Shown here in pieces: positions 42,673 through 50,843 of a stretch of 64,000 nucleotides of DNA. Under the pieces are notes generated by a model. The model worked only from the letters and a program-made list of their open reading frames with translations. It was not told the origin of the DNA and ran no database searches. The first letter of the stretch is position 1; each line of letters begins with the position of its first letter. The stretch is taken from the NCBI RefSeq assembly GCF_006874425.1, contig NZ_VIJZ01000011.1, positions 124,001 to 188,000 of the forward strand, given 5' to 3'. The position numbers and the translations under genes were made by a program. The DNA comes from Paenibacillus ottowii. GTDB taxonomy: Bacteria; Bacillota; Bacilli; Paenibacillales; Paenibacillaceae.

Positions 42673-43080
42673 CTAGAAGCATGCAGTAATGATCAAGGCA
42701 CCAACCAAATGCAACGCTCCAGAAAACAGGCCAAAACCAATTTTACCTTCCTGGGTCCCTTTATCCAGATCAAACTGAGCCCAATACCGCAATAGCAGAC
42801 GCACAATCACTTCCAAAACAAGTAAGATAATAAAGGCAATCACAGAATACACAAGCGCTTCAAGTAAATTATTAGCTGTAGCAATCGAACCTGATAAAAT
42901 ATATCCTTGTGCAATCAGCTTCATAATCATTCGTACCGTTACGGCCATATTTCCGGCTTTGACTTCGGCAAAATCCTTATACTTTGTAAATAAAGAATCG
43001 ACATACATTAATACGAACAGCAAAATAGCTCCCGCACCCGTCCATACTAGCATCGCTTTCATCGTTTCCAAAAAATGCAT
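42673..43080 (-). CDS. DUF350 membrane protein
   Basis: A 135-aa protein with four membrane helices arranged as two DUF350 repeats (about 8-28, 50-70, 75-97, 112-133). Between helices are short polar loops (SLFTKYKDFAEVKAGN, RYWAQFDLDKGTQEGK). DUF350 proteins commonly sit next to PspA/IM30 and are thought to help membrane integrity. A strong hairpin between it and pspA probably lowers its expression relative to pspA. Confidence 0.85.
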   Translation of the reverse strand: MHFLETMKAMLVWTGAGAILLFVLMYVDSLFTKYKDFAEVKAGNMAVTVRMIMKLIAQGYILSGSIATANNLLEALVYSVIAFIILLVLEVIVRLLLRYWAQFDLDKGTQEGKIGFGLFSGALHLVGALIITACF

Positions 43081-43142
43081 CTGTTACCATCCTCCACATC
43101 TTCTTGACTACATATATTGATTTACGCCCCTAGGCAGGGAAA

Positions 43143-43173
43143 AGCGAAGGAGAAAACATTTCTCCTTCGCTTA
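43143..43173 (-). terminator. Intra-operon hairpin after pspA
   Basis: Perfect 13-bp stem AAGCGAAGGAGAA/TTCTCCTTCGCTT with a 5-base loop. On the minus strand only a short T/C tract follows, so it is a leaky terminator or mRNA stabiliser. Confidence 0.65.
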
Positions 43174-43209
43174 CTGAGATTACACTAACAGCAATACTTA
43201 AAAAAGTTC

Positions 43210-43878
43210 TTATTTGTTTTCGTATTGCTTCAGCAAAGCAGCAAGTTCGTCGTCCACCGCGCTTTTCTTATCCAGCTCTTTAAATTCTTCATCCAGCGAT
43301 TTTTCCTTGGAAGCCATTTCGTTGCTCGCTTCAGCACGTGCTTCTGCTTGCAGCATTTTTTCCTCCATACGCTTCAATCCGGCTGTTGCTGTATCAGAGC
43401 TAAAACCGTTCATCGCTTTGTTAATTTCAGTCTGTGCTTTAGCTGCGTTATAACGGGCAACCAGTGTCTCACGCTTGTTTTTCATTTCTGTAAGCTGTCT
43501 ACGCATTTCATCCAGCTTACCACGCAGATTGTCAGCTGCAGCTTTATTTTGCTCATAACCAGCTTTGAACTCGTTCATTTTTTGCTCGGCAGATTTCTTT
43601 TCTTCCAATGCACGGCGAGCAAGATCCACATTTTGTGCTTTTGCAGCCGTGTGAGCCTGTTCTTCGCGTTTTTTCACCAAAGCTGCCTGTTCTTCATATT
43701 GCTGTTTGAATCTCTTTTCAATCGCAATTTGAGCAGCTACCGCTTTCTCTGCGTCTTCCAGATCCTCTTGCATATCACGAATGTATTGATCCGTCATTTT
43801 TACTGGATCTTCTGCCTTGTCGATAATGGCGTTAATGTTGGACATTGTAAGATCTCTTAGTCGTTTGAAAATAGACAT
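43210..43878 (-). CDS. pspA: PspA/IM30 family envelope-stress protein
   Basis: A 222-aa coiled-coil protein of the ESCRT-III-like PspA/IM30/Vipp1 family that assembles on damaged membranes. The opening MSIFKRLRDLTMSNINAIID, with amphipathic helix 1 and AEDPVKMTDQYIRDMQEDLE, is diagnostic. Long Lys/Glu/Ala helices follow, with KQYEEQAAL and ARYNAAKAQ. Normal length. It is first in a four-gene operon behind a SigW-type promoter, as in Bacillus, where LiaH/PspA respond to cell-wall antibiotics or membrane stress. Confidence 0.95.
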   Translation of the reverse strand: MSIFKRLRDLTMSNINAIIDKAEDPVKMTDQYIRDMQEDLEDAEKAVAAQIAIEKRFKQQYEEQAALVKKREEQAHTAAKAQNVDLARRALEEKKSAEQKMNEFKAGYEQNKAAADNLRGKLDEMRRQLTEMKNKRETLVARYNAAKAQTEINKAMNGFSSDTATAGLKRMEEKMLQAEARAEASNEMASKEKSLDEEFKELDKKSAVDDELAALLKQYENK

Positions 43879-43931
43879 GTGAAGTTCCTCCTAGAGTTGA
43901 ATGCTTAAATTTTAAGCTCTGTACACATGTT

Positions 43932-43957
43932 TACGCAAGCTTTGCAAAGAGGTTTCA
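43932..43957 (-). promoter_or_regulatory. SigW-type ECF promoter of pspA
   Basis: On the minus strand: TGAAAC (43952-43957), exactly 16 bp, CGTA (43932-43935), then AAC. This matches the SigW consensus TGAAAC-N16-CGTA. It lies 54 bp before the pspA start. Confidence 0.8.
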
Positions 43958-43964
43958 AAATTAT

Positions 43965-44987
43965 CTAAAAGCCGCGTAAATAAGGCTCTGGAATATCCGC
44001 CTGTACTTTTAGCTCACGTGATGCATGCAGCGCCCAATAGGGATCACGCAGCATAGCACGCCCTATAGCTACCAGATCAGCTTCATTCTGCTGAACGACT
44101 CGACGGGCATCCTCATAATCATCCAATAAGCCGACAGCAATGACAGGCACATTCAGCTTTTCACGGATGGTATGAGCCAAATCCACCTGATAACCAGCAC
44201 GCGCAGACGGGCCTCCGCTAGAGCCAATCGGACCCTCACCACCAGAAGAAATATGGAAAATGTCCACACCCGCATCACGATATCGTTCCCCTATGGCTGC
44301 TATGTATTCAACATCATATCCGTCTTGTACATATTCTTTGGCAGATATCCGCATTAGCACAGGCATATCAGCAGGAAGCACCTGTTTAACAGCATGTATG
44401 ACCTCGACACCAAACAGTGACAAATCCTGCCCATACTCATCTTCTCTAGTATTTGTTAAAGGGGAATGAAATTGATGGATCAGATATCCGTGAGCGCCAT
44501 GAATCTCTACCGTGTCAAATCCAGCTTCTACCGCTCGGCGCGCCCCCTCTTTGTAGGCCTGAACCAGTTCCTTGACTTCTGCTCTCGTCAAAGCGTGCGG
44601 CTCTTTAAAGCGCTCACTAAAGGGGATCGAGGACGGACCTACAGGTAACTCGGCGTCTTCGGCCTTGCGCCCAGCATGGCCTAATTGAATGGCGATTTTG
44701 GCACCATGCTTGTGGACTTCCTCTATAATTTTTTGATATGCAGGAATATGTTCGTCACTCCAAATGCCCAAATCACGATCCGTAATGCGTCCATCCGGAT
44801 GAACTGCTGTCATTTCCACTATGATGAGCCCAGTCCCTCCTACCGCGCGACTTACATAATGGACATAATGCCATTCCGTCGGTTTGCCGTCCTTGGCCTC
44901 CACGCTGTATTGGCACATGGGGGGCATGACAATCCGATTTCTTAATGAAAGCCCCTTTAATTGATAAGGAGTAAACAAGTCGGTCAC
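43965..44987 (-). CDS. namA: NADPH dehydrogenase of the old yellow enzyme family
   Basis: A 340-aa FMN-dependent ene-reductase like YqjM/NamA. Visible family marks are RNRIVMPPMCQYS with the redox-tuning Cys, IQLGHAGRKA, HGAHGYLIHQFHSPLTNTRE with the catalytic His pair/Tyr region, RISAKEYVQDG, and phosphate-binding VGLLDDYEDAR...AIGRAMLRDPYW. It reduces alpha,beta-unsaturated carbonyls and nitro compounds, probably in oxidative/electrophile defence. Monocistronic. Confidence 0.94.
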   Translation of the reverse strand: MTDLFTPYQLKGLSLRNRIVMPPMCQYSVEAKDGKPTEWHYVHYVSRAVGGTGLIIVEMTAVHPDGRITDRDLGIWSDEHIPAYQKIIEEVHKHGAKIAIQLGHAGRKAEDAELPVGPSSIPFSERFKEPHALTRAEVKELVQAYKEGARRAVEAGFDTVEIHGAHGYLIHQFHSPLTNTREDEYGQDLSLFGVEVIHAVKQVLPADMPVLMRISAKEYVQDGYDVEYIAAIGERYRDAGVDIFHISSGGEGPIGSSGGPSARAGYQVDLAHTIREKLNVPVIAVGLLDDYEDARRVVQQNEADLVAIGRAMLRDPYWALHASRELKVQADIPEPYLRGF

Positions 44988-45200
44988 TTTTATCCATCCT
45001 TCCCTCAGTCTGTATCATTATAGATAGCCTCCCCATTATACACCAGCTATCACGGTATACCGAATCCTTTGTATGACTAAAACTTACGAAATCTTCAGTT
45101 GTGTAGGGCTTCACTCCATCAGCAGCATAATTTTGATAGGACAGGTACATAATAGCTGAGAGCACCACTAGGTATCACTGCACGGAAAGGGGGAATATAA

Positions 45201-46007
45201 ATGCGGTACAGGAGAGCTTTGCCGTGTTTAGCGCTGTTACTAGCATTTTCAAGTTTTCCCGTATACGCGGACACGCCTCCCTATATTGGAACGCCCCATC
45301 CCAAGGAAGCTGCTGCCGCTACTACTGAACATCCAAGAAAAGATCGAGCTGCTCCAACCTTAGCGATGCTGCGAAAAAAGCATGCGGACATTTTTAAAAT
45401 GTGCGGCCCGCACACCCGCCAAATTGCCTTAACCTTTGATGATGTGCCCGATTCAAGGTATACGCCGCAGGTTTTGGACGTATTACACGCAAACGGCATC
45501 AAAGCTACTTTTTTTATCGTCGGTCATCGTGCTGAAAAACATCCGGGGATCATACGCCGTATCATCCGTGAGGGTCATGCTATAGGAAATCATTCCTATA
45601 CTCATCCGGATTTCAGGAAGGCCACACCCGAACGATTCCGCTACCAGATTACAAAAACAGAACGCATTTTAGAAGCGAGCGCAGGCTTCCGACCTAAGTT
45701 GATACGACCGCCCTACGGTGAAATCACGGAACCTCAAATCCAGTGGGCACGTCGTCATGGATACATGATTGTCAATTGGAATGTGGATTCTCTAGACTGG
45801 AAGGGATTAAGCAAAACACAAATTCAACGTAACGTAATCCCGGCTACCGGACCTGGTTCCATTATTTTAATGCATGCAGGTGGAGGCCAAAGTTCTAATT
45901 TGCAAGGTACTGTCCAAGCCTTGCCGGGCCTAATCCACTCTCTAAAAGCTAAGGGCTACAAATTCGTCACAGTCCCCCGGCTGCTTCACACATCGGAACA
46001 ACAATAA
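45201..46007 (+). CDS. Secreted polysaccharide deacetylase
   Basis: A 268-aa exported NodB-fold deacetylase. Signal peptide about 1-23 (ends FPVYA). A linker leads to the NodB domain with motif 1 LTFDDVPD (catalytic base and metal Asp), motif 2 HSYTHPD (metal His pair), motif 3 RPPYGE, motif 4 VNWNVDSLDWKG and motif 5 ILMHAGGG. It probably deacetylates peptidoglycan or chitooligosaccharide N-acetyl groups outside the cell. It converges with the LysM/3D gene and ends in a strong terminator. Confidence 0.92.
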   Translation: MRYRRALPCLALLLAFSSFPVYADTPPYIGTPHPKEAAAATTEHPRKDRAAPTLAMLRKKHADIFKMCGPHTRQIALTFDDVPDSRYTPQVLDVLHANGIKATFFIVGHRAEKHPGIIRRIIREGHAIGNHSYTHPDFRKATPERFRYQITKTERILEASAGFRPKLIRPPYGEITEPQIQWARRHGYMIVNWNVDSLDWKGLSKTQIQRNVIPATGPGSIILMHAGGGQSSNLQGTVQALPGLIHSLKAKGYKFVTVPRLLHTSEQQ

Positions 46008-46044
46008 AAGTATGCTAAGCTTCGACGATAAACTCCAACTACGT

Positions 46045-46098
46045 AAAAAGGCTGTCTTGACGAGCAGAATATTTCTGCTTGTAAGACAGCCTTTTTTT
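46045..46098 (+). terminator. Terminator after the deacetylase gene
   Basis: Long stem AAAAAGGCTGTCTT with AAGACAGCCTTTTT, inner GCAGAA/TTCTGC pairing, T run. Confidence 0.85.
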
Positions 46099-46167
46099 AC
46101 GATAAGCAACCAGCCATGATAAAATATAGTCCCAGTTACGAATTATATGTTGTACGATACAATAGTA

Positions 46168-46195
46168 AGTTTACATAATATTTATTATGTTATTC
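46168..46195 (-). repeat. dif-like Xer recombination site E (inverted)
   Basis: On the minus strand: GAATAACATAA, centre TAAATA, TTATGTAAACT. Its XerD-like arm points opposite to sites A-D. The 20-bp core on the plus strand equals that of site D. It sits between convergent genes, downstream of the LysM/3D gene. Confidence 0.72.
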
Positions 46196-46216
46196 AAAAC
46201 ACATCTAGGCAGAATG

Positions 46217-46885
46217 TTATTTATCAATGACGTACAGTTTCACATCTTGAAAACCGAAGTCGTTTACGAATGATTTATTGCCAGGGATAAAGATATCAAT
46301 CCGCTTCCCGGTAATGGCGCTGCCCTGATCACGGGCCACGGCCACAAAAGAATGATCCGGCAAGCCGGGATGGGAATAGCCTGTAACGAGCACCTTGGTT
46401 CCCATTGGAATGACTTTCGGGTCTACCGCAATAGTACCTAGCTTAAGCGGATTACCATAGTAATCAACTGCACCCCATTTGCCGTTTTCATCGGCGGCGG
46501 CAGAATATGCTGTTGCTTTCACATCAACCACTTTACTATAATTGAATGTCTTACCCCATGCTTCAATTGTTGGCTTCTCATTCGCGGTTGCTTTTTCCGT
46601 AAGAAGCTGTGGCTTCGAATCCGAAGCCGCCTCTACACTTTTTTCGTCTGGCACTTTAATCTCCAGACCTGCGTATATGTTGTTGGCTGCAATATTCGGG
46701 TTAGCCTTTGCCAACTCATCTACCGATACTCCATAACGTTGAGCAAGCAAAAAGAAGGTGTCGCCTTCTTTAGCAATATGAAGCGAAGCAGCATCTGCTA
46801 CTCCAGCTGTCTGTGCCAGCCCTGCAATTGCTGCGGCAAGCACCGCAAATTTCATAGCTTTTCCAATATGTTTTAAGCGTTTCAA
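46217..46885 (-). CDS. Secreted LysM and 3D-domain wall protein (YocH-like)
   Basis: A 222-aa exported cell-wall protein. Signal peptide about 1-32. One LysM domain (34-78: HIAKEGDTFFLLAQRYGVSV...ANNIYAGLEIKVP) binds peptidoglycan. After a linker, a 3D domain (about 118-222) has VKATAYSAAADENGKWGAVD, LGTIAVDPKVIPMGTKVLV and VARDQGSAITGKRIDIF with the three conserved Asp, as in RpfB/MltA-like lytic enzymes and Bacillus YocH. It is preceded by a c-di-AMP riboswitch, matching the known control of yocH-type autolysins. Confidence 0.93.
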   Translation of the reverse strand: MKRLKHIGKAMKFAVLAAAIAGLAQTAGVADAASLHIAKEGDTFFLLAQRYGVSVDELAKANPNIAANNIYAGLEIKVPDEKSVEAASDSKPQLLTEKATANEKPTIEAWGKTFNYSKVVDVKATAYSAAADENGKWGAVDYYGNPLKLGTIAVDPKVIPMGTKVLVTGYSHPGLPDHSFVAVARDQGSAITGKRIDIFIPGNKSFVNDFGFQDVKLYVIDK

Positions 46886-46907
46886 AGATATGTACCTCCT
46901 CTGTTGT

Positions 46908-47095
46908 GCCTGCGAGGTTAGCTGTCGGATTCGGGCTCAGGAGAAGCCCTATGCTTGCGCAATTCACCCCTAGGTCATATTCCATACTTTTTATGATGTA
47001 TTGGAACAATGGCCGTTGTTACATCCCCCGCACTTCCCATAGTTTGAGTCCAGCACCTGAGTATTTATTATCATAAGTGCTGCCTCGGTAAGTTT
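46908..47095 (-). promoter_or_regulatory. ydaO-type c-di-AMP riboswitch
   Basis: The minus-strand leader of the LysM/3D gene carries the conserved blocks of this class: GGGGTGAATTGCGCAAG, AGGGCTTCTCCTGAGCCCGA, ATCCGACAGCTAACCTCG and GCAGGC. An upstream half has ACCGAGGCAGCAC, and its CGAGG can pair with CCTCG to close P1. c-di-AMP binding normally turns such genes off. No separate strong terminator was seen before the gene. Confidence 0.88.
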
Positions 47096-47231
47096 TGGCT
47101 TCCTGCATAATATCACAATTTTGTAACCTTATCTGCATGAAAATGTTGGGAACCTTGAATATCATACTACACTCATTACAATTTTGTCATTAAGAATCCG
47201 TTTTTTGTTACGAAAATATGGAGATATGGTG

Positions 47232-47277
47232 ACAAAAAAAGAAAAGCCCTCCGTGAACCATCGTCACGAGAAGGGCT
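47232..47277 (-). terminator. Terminator of the amino-acid ABC operon
   Basis: AGCCCT..CCGTGA with TCACG..AGGGCT stem and a T run on the minus strand. Confidence 0.75.
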
Positions 47278-47304
47278 ATGTCAATATTTTATAAAAGCAT
47301 TTTC

Positions 47305-48027
47305 TTACAGTACTTTAGCAAGAAAGTAACGAGTACGATCATGGCTTGGTGTACCAAAAACTTGCTCTGGCGTGCCTTGCTCTATAATTTGCCCGTTGTC
47401 CATAAAGATGATCCGATCCCCTACCTCACGGGCAAAGCCCATTTCATGTGTGACGATCACCATCGTCATGCCGCCTTCAGCGAGCTTCTTCATTACATCT
47501 AGAACCTCTCCAACCATTTCAGGGTCCAGAGCAGAAGTAGGCTCATCAAACAGCATTACGTGCGGCTGCATGGCCAAGGCACGTGCTATCGCAATACGTT
47601 GCTTTTGACCGCCGGATAACTGGTTCGGGTAGGTGTTCTTTTTATCCTCAAGACCTACGGTTCGCAGGAGTTCCAGCGCGATTTTCTCTGCTTCTTTCCC
47701 CGACTGCTTTTTCACCTGCGTTGGTGCAAGGGTCAAATTCTGCAATATCGTTTTGTGCGGAAACAGATTAAAATGCTGAAAAACCATTCCCATTTTCTCC
47801 CGGGTCGCATTAATGTTATGACCACGGGCCGTAATCGGCTCACCCTCAAACAAAATCTCCCCTTCTGTTGGCTGTTCCAACAGATTCAAACAACGCAAAA
47901 ACGTACTTTTTCCTGAACCACTCGGGCCGATGATGACGACGACTTCACCTTTGGCGATATCTATATCAATACCTTTTAAAATTTCATTTTTACCAAACGA
48001 TTTACGCAGTTGTTTAACGGTGATCAC
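47305..48027 (-). CDS. Polar amino-acid ABC transporter ATPase
   Basis: A 240-aa GlnQ/GltL-type ATPase. Walker [20 protein letters not shown]-loop [11 protein letters not shown], signature [15 protein letters not shown], Walker [15 protein letters not shown] and H-loop VTHEMGFA all fit the polar amino-acid subfamily. It overlaps the upstream fused binding-protein/permease gene by 14 bp, so both form one importer and are translationally coupled. Confidence 0.94.
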   Translation of the reverse strand: MITVKQLRKSFGKNEILKGIDIDIAKGEVVVIIGPSGSGKSTFLRCLNLLEQPTEGEILFEGEPITARGHNINATREKMGMVFQHFNLFPHKTILQNLTLAPTQVKKQSGKEAEKIALELLRTVGLEDKKNTYPNQLSGGQKQRIAIARALAMQPHVMLFDEPTSALDPEMVGEVLDVMKKLAEGGMTMVIVTHEMGFAREVGDRIIFMDNGQIIEQGTPEQVFGTPSHDRTRYFLAKVL

Positions 48028-49477
48028 TGGCTCTCAACTTCCTTTCCCATAAACCCAACAGCTTGGATAAGCTGAACGTCATTACAAAATAAATAGCGGC
48101 TGCGATTACGAACGGACTTAATCCTTCATAGGTGATATTCTTAATGACTTGGGCTTGGTACATAATATCCACCATCCCAATGGTCGAAATAATAGATGAT
48201 TCTTTAATGATGGTAATGAACTCATTACCAATAGCAGGTAATATAGATTTAAATGCTTGCGGTAAAATGACATGACGCATTGCTTTGCCTCGGCCCATCC
48301 CGAGCGAGCGGGCAGCTTCCATCTGTCCACGGTCTACGGCCTGAATACCCGCACGGAAAATTTCAGCCAAATATGCCGAACTATTCAGAGACAATGTAAT
48401 TATACCGGACTGGAGTGGCGTAAAATTTACACCCAGCGTCAAAGCAACTCCATAATGAATGATCATGAGCTGTACCAGCATAGGTGTTCCGCGCAGGATC
48501 TCCACATATGCGGTTCCTAGCCACTCGATAATACGAACTCCACTCATCCTCAGCAAGGATATGATCAGACCAATAATGAATCCAAACAATACTCCAAGCG
48601 CAGACAGCAATAGAGTGTAGCCGATACCCGTAACGTAAAAACTGCGATATTTCATAAATATATCTACAATACTATTCGAAGAAACCTGTCTGTCGGCAGA
48701 CAGTGCACTCGCTTCTGTAGAAAATTTCTCAATCGACCCGTCCGCTTTCAGGCGAGCCAACGTTTTATTTACTGAGGCAAGCAATTCAGTATTTCCCTTA
48801 CGGATACCTACAGCAGTTTCTGCACCTTCATCTTCAGGTACTGCCTTGGCAAGTGTTACAGTACCGTCTAGCGTGTATCCTTTAGCAACGGTATCTTCGA
48901 TTACAACCGCATTGATACGCTTGGTCCGAAGCTGGAGTACCAGATCGGATATTTTATCCAATGAGGTTACCGAAGCATTAGGCACTTTTTGTGCAATTTC
49001 TTCTTGGATACTCCCCTTCTGCGCACCGAGCTTCTCTCCTTTCAGAGTAGCCATCGTCGAATATTTGTCCTTATCCTCCGGGCGTACCATAATGACTTGT
49101 TTGGAGTGATAGTACACATCCGAAAAATCAATGCTCTTTCTGCGCTCATCCGTCGGTGTCATACCGGACAGTACCAAGTCTACACGACCACTTTGCAGAG
49201 CAGGCAGCAAGGAATCAAAGCTCATGTCCTCTGGGACCATCTCTGCGTTCAGATCCTTGGCGATTTCCTTCGCAATCTCAACATCAAACCCGACAATTTT
49301 ATCCTCACCGTTAATAACTTTATGAAACTCATACGGCGGGAAGTCGGCACTCATGCCCACTACAAGTTTTTTCTGTGGTTTTGCTTCCGTTCCGTATGCA
49401 TTGAGCATGGGAAGACCAGCCAACAGCAAGATAACCGCCGTCAAAACCAGGGCGGTAAAACGATATGCCTTTTTCAA
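48014..49477 (-). CDS. Amino-acid ABC transporter, fused binding protein and permease
   Basis: A 487-aa natural fusion. A signal/anchor segment (about 1-28) precedes a solute-binding domain (about 35-258: [52 protein letters not shown]). An HisM/GlnP-type permease follows (about 270-487: [59 protein letters not shown], the EAA coupling loop). Such fusions are known in Bacillota and keep two receptor domains per dimer. Likely substrates are glutamine, glutamate or arginine; not resolvable here. Confidence 0.92.
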   Translation of the reverse strand: MKKAYRFTALVLTAVILLLAGLPMLNAYGTEAKPQKKLVVGMSADFPPYEFHKVINGEDKIVGFDVEIAKEIAKDLNAEMVPEDMSFDSLLPALQSGRVDLVLSGMTPTDERRKSIDFSDVYYHSKQVIMVRPEDKDKYSTMATLKGEKLGAQKGSIQEEIAQKVPNASVTSLDKISDLVLQLRTKRINAVVIEDTVAKGYTLDGTVTLAKAVPEDEGAETAVGIRKGNTELLASVNKTLARLKADGSIEKFSTEASALSADRQVSSNSIVDIFMKYRSFYVTGIGYTLLLSALGVLFGFIIGLIISLLRMSGVRIIEWLGTAYVEILRGTPMLVQLMIIHYGVALTLGVNFTPLQSGIITLSLNSSAYLAEIFRAGIQAVDRGQMEAARSLGMGRGKAMRHVILPQAFKSILPAIGNEFITIIKESSIISTIGMVDIMYQAQVIKNITYEGLSPFVIAAAIYFVMTFSLSKLLGLWERKLRASDHR

Positions 49478-49625
49478 TCTTTTTTTCTCTCCTTAAATTC
49501 TTTATAATAAATAAGATTGTGTCATTATAAATGAATATGCATGATTATGCAATGAATGTTATAGTACAAATTTAGTTCATCTCTCGCACGACCTACATTA
49601 CAGCTTATATAAAGGAGTTTTCAGC

Positions 49626-50804
49626 ATGGATTTTAAACAGACTATTCAACACACCATTCAGCAGCATGCCGAGCGGTTTAAGGACATTTCGCTATATATT
49701 GGCGCAAACCCTGAACTTGGAAACGAGGAATTTCTGGCCTCTGCCCGTTTAAAAGAGGAACTTGTTTTTCACGGATTTGATGTTCAGGCACCCGTATTGG
49801 GTATAGAAACAGCCTTTATTGCTACTTACAAAGCAGCCAAGCCTGGACCCGTCGTTGCTTTTTTGGCAGAATACGATGCCCTGAAAGGGTTGGGACACGC
49901 CTGTGGGCACCATTTGATATGTATGATGAGTACAGGCGCTGCCGTTGGTCTCAAATCGATCATCAACGAGATTGGTGGAGAAGTACGTGTATACGGCACG
50001 CCTGCCGAAGAAACACGCGGTGCCAAGGTTCCGATGGCAGCGGCTGGATTGTTTGATGATTGCGATATAGCGATGATGACACATCCCTTCGACCGCTACG
50101 AAAAATCAGGAAAATCGCTGGCGATCGATGCTGTGCAATTTGAGTTTTTTGGTCAATCTGCTCACGCCGCTGCCAGTCCACACGAAGGGATTAATGCTTT
50201 GGACGCGGTGATTCAAACATTTAACGGGATCAATGCATTTCGGCAACAGGTGAAAAGTACAGTACGTATCCACGGCATCATTAATCAAGGTGGGCAGGCT
50301 GCCAATATTATTCCTGATTACGCCTCAGCCCAGTTTTATGTGAGAGCCGCTACGCGGCAAGAACTAAACCCGCTTACCCACCGGGTAATTCAAATTGCTG
50401 AAGGAGCTGCTTTACAAGCCGGCTGTCGTTTGGAAACCTCCAATTATGAGACTTCTTACGATGAAATGGTGACTAACCGTGTACTCTCTGACACTTTTAC
50501 TGCAAATTTAATACAGGCGGGCATTGCGCAAGAAAATATTACAGAAGGCGAAGATCATGGATCTATGGATATCGGAAATGTATCACTCCATTGTCCTGCG
50601 ATCCATCCGTACATTCAAGTTATTGACGAGAAGCATGCCTTGCATACACCAGAATTCCGTGATTTGGCAATGCAAGACCGCGCAATGGAAGGAATGCTCT
50701 TGGCGGCCAGAACCTTGGCATGGACTGCTTGCGATGTAATCACAAATTCTGAACTGCTGGCACAGATTAAAAAGGAATTTGCCCTACTGAATAGCAAAAA
50801 CTAA
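49626..50804 (+). CDS. M20-family amidohydrolase (AbgB-like)
   Basis: A 392-aa peptidase/aminoacylase. Residues include LYIGANPELGNEEF, the metal-site segment AFLAEYDALKGLGHACGHHL, GTPAEETRGAKVPMAAAG with the catalytic Glu pair, QSAHAAASPHEGINALD in the dimerisation domain, and TEGEDHGSMDIGNVS late. This set resembles M20 dipeptidases and AbgB-type aminobenzoyl-glutamate hydrolases. AAAGGAG precedes the ATG. It is divergent from the amino-acid transporter, which may feed the same pathway. Confidence 0.9.
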   Translation: MDFKQTIQHTIQQHAERFKDISLYIGANPELGNEEFLASARLKEELVFHGFDVQAPVLGIETAFIATYKAAKPGPVVAFLAEYDALKGLGHACGHHLICMMSTGAAVGLKSIINEIGGEVRVYGTPAEETRGAKVPMAAAGLFDDCDIAMMTHPFDRYEKSGKSLAIDAVQFEFFGQSAHAAASPHEGINALDAVIQTFNGINAFRQQVKSTVRIHGIINQGGQAANIIPDYASAQFYVRAATRQELNPLTHRVIQIAEGAALQAGCRLETSNYETSYDEMVTNRVLSDTFTANLIQAGIAQENITEGEDHGSMDIGNVSLHCPAIHPYIQVIDEKHALHTPEFRDLAMQDRAMEGMLLAARTLAWTACDVITNSELLAQIKKEFALLNSKN

Positions 50805-50843
50805 AATCGGAAATACCCTCTTCTTGTTGAAAGGAGTGCCATC

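Noticed and set aside
43225-43860. 211-codon ORF antisense to pspA
   Set aside because: Long only because of pspA codon use; Phe/Cys/Leu-rich shadow translation and no ribosome site.
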